From a bacterium (GTDB taxonomy: Bacteria; Oederibacteriota; PGYV01; DSBP01): a stretch of DNA of 5,442 nucleotides. The notes under the pieces were generated by a model, which worked only from the letters and a program-made list of their open reading frames with translations, had not been told where the DNA came from and searched no databases. The stretch is from NCBI GenBank assembly GCA_011049465.1, contig DSBP01000031.1, forward strand, positions 1 to 5,442, read 5' to 3'. Positions within the stretch are counted from its first letter, which is position 1. Each line of letters opens with the position of its first letter. Positions 1 to 5,000 of the stretch are shown in pieces. A program made the position numbers and the translations under genes.

Positions 1-94
1 ATACTGTATATATTAATACCCTTGATTCCTGATCCGGAAGGACAAATTTCAACCCTTTCCCCGACTCTATTCTGTACGGGTTGGGATAAACAGC
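1..94 (-). other. Start of C-terminal YPNP sorting/FlgD-Ig-like domain (cut by window edge)
   Basis: Residues 551-581 read AVYPNPYRIESGKGLKFVLP and then ESRVLIYTV. The YPNP motif, the following 'LKFxLP' strand and the 'xVLIYTV' strand correspond to the first strands of the domain seen complete at the end of the protease (NYPNPCGERTTIRFSLL...VNILISDMTG). About 50-60 further residues are expected outside the window. Confidence 0.78.
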
Positions 95-1744
95 CGGTTC
101 ACCCTCCGGCCAGGGTATCGTGGTTGGCGTAACAGTCGCGGTCGTCGTGACAGTAAAACCCGGCGTGAATGTTGATGACGGCTCAACGTGGGGTGTCGCG
201 GTAACCGTGGGCGTAAAGGATGGCGTATAACTCGGGCTTGCTGTCATATCCGGTGTTGCTGTAAAAGTAGCCACAGTTGTCGCGGATGCGGAAGCTGTGC
301 CGGAGGCAGAAGGCGTTGCGCTCGGGCTTGCTGTTATGCTCGCGGACGGCGTCAGGGTTTGCGTGTATACCGGCGTTGATGTAAAACTGTGAGTTACGGT
401 TGCCGTGGGCGTATGCGGAGGCGGCTGCCATTTGAGATAGTTGATTCTATTATAGTTATAGCTCCACGTTATATGCGGATTTCCTGCCCCATCCAAATTT
501 AAACTTATATCAAAATATTTTGGCGAAGGCTCTGTGGGGGGGGGAGCTCCGTCGGGTATTTCCTGTTTTACAATTATTGATTCCTGCCCCGCGCCATCAG
601 CGTCAACCCACTCGCTTCCGTCCCACTTTAAATAATATAAAATAAGGAACTGACCCGATGGCCATGATATATGCGGTCTGTCCAAACTGTCAAGCCTCAA
701 TGATGGCATAAATACATTTCCTGTTGTGCTTGCAACACCGATTGACTCCTGGCCTGTGCCGTCAGCGTCAACCCATTCAACCCCGTCCCACTTTAAATAA
801 TACAGGTTAACAGAAATATTAAGGAAAGCCTTTTCTGACCACGCTATGTGCGGATATCCGCTGCCATCAAGCTGCAATGACGGATATATCGAAATGTCAA
901 ACGTGTTTGAAACATTAATTGACTCCTGGCCTATGCCGTCAGCGTCAACCCATTCGCTCCCGTTCCATTGCAGATAATATATCTCATAGTTCCCGGTACT
1001 GTCATCTGTCCAAGCTATATGAGGAAAACCATTGCCGTCAAGCTGCAATGACGGACTAAATGAATCTCCCGCTGTATTTGAAATATTGATTGCTTCCTGA
1101 CCGACGCCGTCAGCGTCAACCCATTCAACTCCGTTCCATTTTAAATAATATATCTCACGTGTTACTGCGTTATTCTCTATCCACGCTATATGAGGAAAAC
1201 CATTGTTGTCAAGCTGCAATGACGGACTAAATGAATTTCCAGCTGTATTTGAAACATTAATTGATTCCTGCCCGACGCCGTCAGCGTCAACCCATTCAAC
1301 TCCGTTCCACTTTAAATAATATATTTCATACTGTGCTGTAACCGTGTTTCCGGTAATATTGTAACCCCACGCTATATGCGGATATCCATTGTTATCAAGA
1401 CGCATATCAACAACAAGTCCTGCACGACCTCCTGAATCAAAGATTTTCGCCGATGTCAAGGCCGGGTCCCCGCCAACATCAACCCATTCACTTCCGCTCC
1501 ATTTAATATACCATACTCCTTCATCCCCGGCAGCGAACGCAATATGCGGATTATCATTGGAGTCAAGACAGGATACCGGCACTAAAGGCTTGCTGCTGCC
1601 TGTTACATTCATTGCCTCATGCCCGCTGCTGCCCTCAACATCCACCCACTCAGCAGCTATGTTACCCGCAAACAGTAAAACCGCTATATACACAAATATC
1701 TGTATTTTTATCGTCTTTTCCCTTATTTTCCTCTTTTTTTCCAT
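1..1744 (-). CDS. Secreted seven-repeat beta-propeller protein with Ser/Thr/Pro linker and YPNP sorting domain (3' end missing)
   Basis: The frame from the ATG at 1744 is open for 581 codons to the left edge. Residues 1-31 are a signal peptide: a Lys/Arg-rich start, hydrophobic core IFVYIAVLLFAG, and a likely cut near NIAA/EW. Residues 32-440 contain seven repeats of 55-64 residues, each with LDxxGxPHIAW (PHIxW or PHIAF at residues 66, 122, 184, 241, 298, 357 and 423) and most with YYLKWNGxEWVDADGxGQES. This resembles the widespread 'LDxxGxPHIsY...LkYakWnGssW' repeats of secreted proteins and suggests a seven-bladed propeller. Residues ~441-544 are a Ser/Thr/Pro/Ala linker. From residue 551 AVYPNPYRIESGKGLKFVLP starts a FlgD-Ig/T9SS-like C-terminal domain cut by the edge. 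No catalytic motif is recognised; ligand binding or adhesion is the most likely role. It follows the protease gene by 68 bases in the same direction. Confidence 0.9.
   Translation of the reverse strand, partial: MEKKRKIREKTIKIQIFVYIAVLLFAGNIAAEWVDVEGSSGHEAMNVTGSSKPLVPVSCLDSNDNPHIAFAAGDEGVWYIKWSGSEWVDVGGDPALTSAKIFDSGGRAGLVVDMRLDNNGYPHIAWGYNITGNTVTAQYEIYYLKWNGVEWVDADGVGQESINVSNTAGNSFSPSLQLDNNGFPHIAWIENNAVTREIYYLKWNGVEWVDADGVGQEAINISNTAGDSFSPSLQLDGNGFPHIAWTDDSTGNYEIYYLQWNGSEWVDADGIGQESINVSNTFDISIYPSLQLDGSGYPHIAWSEKAFLNISVNLYYLKWDGVEWVDADGTGQESIGVASTTGNVFMPSLRLDSLDRPHISWPSGQFLILYYLKWDGSEWVDADGAGQESIIVKQEIPDGAPPPTEPSPKYFDISLNLDGAGNPHITWSYNYNRINYLKWQPPPHTPTATVTHSFTSTPVYTQTLTPSASITASPSATPSASGTASASATTVATFTATPDMTASPSYTPSFTPTVTATPHVEPSSTFTPGFTVTTTATVTPTTIPWPEGEPAVYPNPYRIESGKGLKFVLPDQESRVLIYTV
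113..424 (-). repeat. Ser/Thr/Pro/Ala-rich linker of the propeller protein
   Basis: About 104 residues of low complexity. The first half is richer in Ser and Ala (SASITASPSATPSASGTASA) and the second half is Thr/Pro (FTPTVTATP, TVTTTATVTPTTIP). It joins the propeller to the YPNP domain, as the linkers in the neighbouring protease join its modules. It is likely flexible and perhaps glycosylated. Confidence 0.88.
425..1648 (-). repeat. Seven-unit protein-coding repeat array (beta-propeller blades)
   Basis: Units start at the EWVD tryptophan, at residues 33, 87, 151, 208, 264, 324 and 379; DNA periods are 162, 192, 171, 168, 180, 165 and about 186 bases. The plus-strand block GTCAGCGTCAACCCA or a close variant marks five boundaries (near 590, 760, 940, 1110 and 1283). 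The first unit is the most diverged; the units at 956-1123 and 1124-1294 are nearly the same at DNA level. The last unit ends at NYLKWQPPP and lacks its own EWVD strand. Confidence 0.9.
536..544 (-). repeat. C9 homopolymer inside the propeller coding sequence
   Basis: Nine consecutive C on the coding strand encode three prolines in GAPPPTEP, in an insertion within the last repeat. The frame is intact as given. Gain of one C reaches a TGA at 510-512, and loss of one C reaches a TAA at 505-507. Either would remove the seventh repeat's PHITW, the linker and the sorting domain. Confidence 0.85.
1652..1744 (-). other. Signal peptide of the propeller protein
   Basis: Residues 1-31 show the n/h/c layout: MEKKRKIREKTIKI with eight Lys/Arg, hydrophobic QIFVYIAVLLFAG, then NIAA before EWVDV. 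The cleavage site is not a perfect AxA (Ile or Asn at -3), so the exact cut after residue 30 or 31 is uncertain. No lipobox Cys is present, so it is not a lipoprotein. Confidence 0.85.
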
Positions 1745-1757
1745 TTACACCCGCCGT

Positions 1758-1770
1758 CATCGTCTCACCT
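1758..1770 (-). promoter_or_regulatory. Strong Shine-Dalgarno with an out-of-frame ATG upstream of the propeller gene
   Basis: AGGTGA (1765-1770) is followed after four bases by an ATG at 1758-1760. That ATG opens a 32-codon frame (MTAGVNGKKEENKG...) ending at a TAA at 1662-1664, overlapping the propeller gene in another frame. The ATG in the signal-peptide frame, at 1742-1744, is immediately preceded by an in-frame TAA and has only a weak GGGTG-like site. Either the propeller gene starts at 1744, possibly helped by coupling to the short frame, or a one-base length difference in the A7 tract at 1734-1740 hides the real start at 1760. Confidence 0.55.
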
Positions 1771-1778
1771 TTTGTTTA

Positions 1779-1787
1779 ATTATACCA
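1779..1787 (-). promoter_or_regulatory. Extended -10 promoter for the propeller gene
   Basis: On the minus strand the gap reads TGGTATAAT, a perfect TGnTATAAT extended -10 element. No good TTGACA-like -35 is found at the right distance (about AGGAAA), which extended -10 promoters can tolerate. Transcription would start near 1771-1772, giving a leader of under 30 bases before the ATG at 1744. The element lies 26-34 bases after the stop of the protease gene. Confidence 0.65.
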
Positions 1788-1812
1788 TATTTTGCCCGTT
1801 CTTTCCTTCGTT

Positions 1813-2079
1813 TCAGCGAATGACAGCTATTTTTTTTGTTATTACTTTGTTTTCAGCGCTTATCCTGAGGAAATATATGCCGTTCGCCACTGCCACACCT
1901 GCATCATTCACCGTTTCCCATACCACGTAATTTACCCCCGCCCTTGCCTCTCCCGCCGTTATTATCCTGTTCCACACAGTTTTCCCCGTCATATCAGATA
2001 TCAAAATATTTACATCCTCCGAATTAAGCAGCGAAAACCTTATTGTTGTCCTTTCACCACACGGGTTGGGGTAGTTATA
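1813..2079 (-). other. C-terminal YPNP sorting/FlgD-Ig-like domain of the protease
   Basis: The last 88 residues begin NYPNPCGERTTIRFSLL and continue with VNILISDMTGKTVW, a GVNYVVWETVNDAGVAVANG stretch, IYFLRIS and the basic end KKIAVIR. This matches the general pattern of T9SS type A C-terminal domains and of the related FlgD Ig-like fold: YPNP, a 'D..GK.V' strand, 'G.....W....D.G..VA.GIYF' and a Lys-rich tail. In known systems it directs export and is often removed. Whether the host has a type IX system cannot be judged from this window. Confidence 0.82.
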
Positions 2080-5000
2080 CGTGTTTGCCGCACTCAACGG
2101 CTCAACCATTACTGGCGCCGGCGTATGTTTGGGAACTGCGGCATACCCGACTTCTCCCGGCTCAAGACCCCACACCTTTACCCCATCAAAATAGATCGTC
2201 ACCTTATTCCAGTCAATAAACGAACCGTGAGTGCCGAACGAGTAGTCGTTTGTCTGTGTGTAGTTTGACCAATCGTTCTTGTGTATCCTTAGCTGCACCT
2301 GCGCATATTCGCCCGGCCCTATGCTGCCCGCTTCTCCCGTAAAGCCGGTAACCTGAACACGCGTCTGTTCCGACTGTTCTATTGCCTGTATCTGCGTTGT
2401 CACATACTGCGTTATCCCAATCCCTGACGGTAATTTGCCTGCCCAGTCAACCACAGCATTCTCACTTTGCGTTGTCCCCTCAAACGTATACCAGTATTTT
2501 GCCGTAACTGACGAAAGCGATGCGTTTTCTGTGCCGTCATTGTAAATCCTGACATTTACATAAAGCGTATTGCTTTCCGGATTTGTGTTGTAGCTGTAAT
2601 ACTGCGCCCTTAAAATGGCGGCAACAACGTCCGGCGTTGGCGTCCACGTCGCTGTAGGCGTCAATGTAAATGTCGGTGTTGCAGTAACTGTTATTGTCCA
2701 TGTCGCTGTCGGCGTTGCAGAAGGCGTTATTGTTTCAGTTACCGTGGGTGTAACTGTCGCGGTAACTGTCAGCGTTTGCGTCGCTGTCGGCGTATGTGTA
2801 TCTTCAGGGGTTTCAGTAAGTGTCGCTGTTATTGTTTCTGTCAACGAGGGCGTTGCTGTCCGTGTTTCTGTTACATCGGGCGTTTCGGTTATTGTTGCTG
2901 TAGGATAATATTCGGGCTCTTCGCCCCAAACCTTTATTCCGTCAACATAAACAGTTATTTTATCCCAGACTGCGTAATCCGCGTGGGGCGCGAAACTCCA
3001 GTCATTACCCTGGTCATATACGCTCCAGTCATCCTTGTTGAACCGCGGTTGCACGTCAACATAATCATCATTTCCAATACTTCCCGCGCTTTCCGCAAAT
3101 GTAATTTTTAAATACCTGTCCTGCCCTGCGCCAAAACTGCCGCTCACGATTGACAAGTTCACCTTATCCGTTATTGCTGTGCCTGCCGGGAGTATGCCCG
3201 CCCAGTCCGTAATTGCCGTTTCTGCCTGGCCTGTCCCCTCATACTTATACCAATATTTTATCTCCACTCTGCTCAAATCAAGTGAAGCTGTCCCTGTATT
3301 ATATACTCTAACCCACGGTTTCGGAGAATTTGTCTCTATTCCTGTTTCGCCTGCCCTGTGTTTCAGCATAACATACGCGGGCAGAGTAGCTGTCGGCGTT
3401 GCCGTGAGCGTTACTGTAGGCGTGGACGTAAAGGTGGCTGTCGGTGTAAACGTTGCTGTAATTGTCGGGGTTATTGTATATGTGTTTGTCGGTGTCGGCA
3501 TCGGAGGCGCAGGCAGATTAGAATACATATTAAACTGCCCTATCATCTTTGTTGTGCTGACAGTCCATTCTTTAATTCCCTGCTGCGGTATTGTATCTGA
3601 TGTTGCCCTTGTATATATTTTAGCGCCATCAATGTAGCCGTTTACCGTCAAATTATACTGCCCGCCTGCCGGGCCCTTAACCATAACTTTGTAATTACCG
3701 GCGGACTGTCCTATTCTGATTATTTGAGGCGATATTCCGATATCCGTTGTAGTTGACGCCGGAATCTCTCTCTTAACCTGTCCGTCAATTATTCCGGTCA
3801 TTCTTCCCTGCGAATCAACAACATATGCGTCTCCGGCACTTCCAAAAATCACCTCAAACACATTACTGTACGCCGAGTCCTTCGTCTGCAATGCCAGTAT
3901 GGCAAAAGCCGTTGCTATATTGGGATACTCCCTGAATCCGTCGCCCGCGTCAATCCAGCTTCCATTATCCTGCTGCCGCTGATATATCTGCCTCACAAAC
4001 TGATGATAAACCTCATCTGTCTCAGGAAAATCGTACATTGTAAAAGCTTTCAGGAAAGTATAAGAATACAAATAATAAAATTCATTGTTCGGCGAAATAT
4101 TTTTATTCACTTCGGCATAATCGCTGTGAGAAAGAAGCCAGGTTTTCGCCGGCGACACCAGCTCATCATATGCATCCCCGCTTTGCACATCACTTTGCAC
4201 ATCACAGCACCATGCGGACCATATTCCTGCCGCTGTAATACTGCCATATGAATTGCCGCTTCCCCATTCATCCCACAACCATGTCGGATATGGTTTATAT
4301 ATATATCCGCCGTCTGCATTTTTGCAGTTTCCTAAAAACTGTATTGCCTCGGCCAGCGCATTTGGCCTGTCGCTCTCGTTTTTCCAGTTTATTCTCGTCT
4401 TATCTGCCGCCATTTCGTTCATTGCGCTGGTTTCATCGCATGCTTTCAACGCCAGCAGTGCCATTTGCGTATGCGATAAATCCGACCAATTATCCCTGGG
4501 ATATGACCAGCCGCCTATGAGTTTTCGTAAACTTTCATCATTCGGATCCGAGAGGTCCTCTTCCCGTGTTTGTACCTGTCTCAGAAACTCGTACGCATTA
4601 TATATAGCAACATCGTGCGGATAAACCTGGCCTGTACCGAACTCCTTGAAAAACGCCTCCCTGTCGGCTATCAGCGCAAGCAATGCCGCCGATGTATCAT
4701 AAACCGCTATTGACTGTAATCCCGGGACAGGCGCGCCAGTTATACTCCCATCAAAAAACTGGCGGGACCTAATAAATGTTATTGCTTTTTGTACGGCATT
4801 GTCAACTGTTGCCCCGTATTGTGTATAGCCGGCGTTTAATAACGATAGAACCGCATATGAGCTGGCGCCAACATTGCCGCTTAACGTTGGAGAATAATCC
4901 CACGAACCATCCTGATTTTGCTCGTTTCTCAACCACGAGAGACCTTTTTCTATTGCCGTTCTTATAAGCGCCTTTGGCGCGTTTATTTGCCCGTATCCTG

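Noticed and set aside
183..431. Minus-strand 82-residue open frame
   Set aside because: It is an alternative frame of the Ser/Thr/Pro linker in the propeller gene, whose own frame continues from signal peptide to YPNP domain.
425..1648. Regularly spaced repeats resembling a CRISPR or satellite array
   Set aside because: The period is about 165-190 bases, the intervening sequence is itself homologous, and the frame is continuous, so these are protein repeats.
1788..1822. Possible terminator after the protease gene
   Set aside because: Only a four-pair TTCG/CGAA stem around the stop codon can be drawn and no U-tract follows it on the minus strand.
1830..1837. A8 tract near the end of the protease gene as a phase-variation site
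   Set aside because: It lies within the final seven codons, so slippage would change only the basic tail; the tract follows from two Lys codons and flanking A.
1389..2268. Plus-strand open frames of 144 and 158 codons (1389-1823 and 1792-2268)
   Set aside because: They lie opposite well-supported minus-strand domains, show no recognisable family, and have implausible composition; they are shadows.
2615..2908. Plus-strand Val/Gly-rich open frame (GVGVHVAVGVNVNVGV...)
   Set aside because: It is the antisense reading of the Thr/Pro linker; the ACx/CCx codons give GTx/GGx on the other strand. It has no independent support.
3179..4624. Further plus-strand open frames (3179-3637, 3358-3600, 4003-4251, 4253-4624)
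   Set aside because: All are opposite the protease gene's linker, beta-sandwich and toroid, and none has a credible start signal or recognisable domain.
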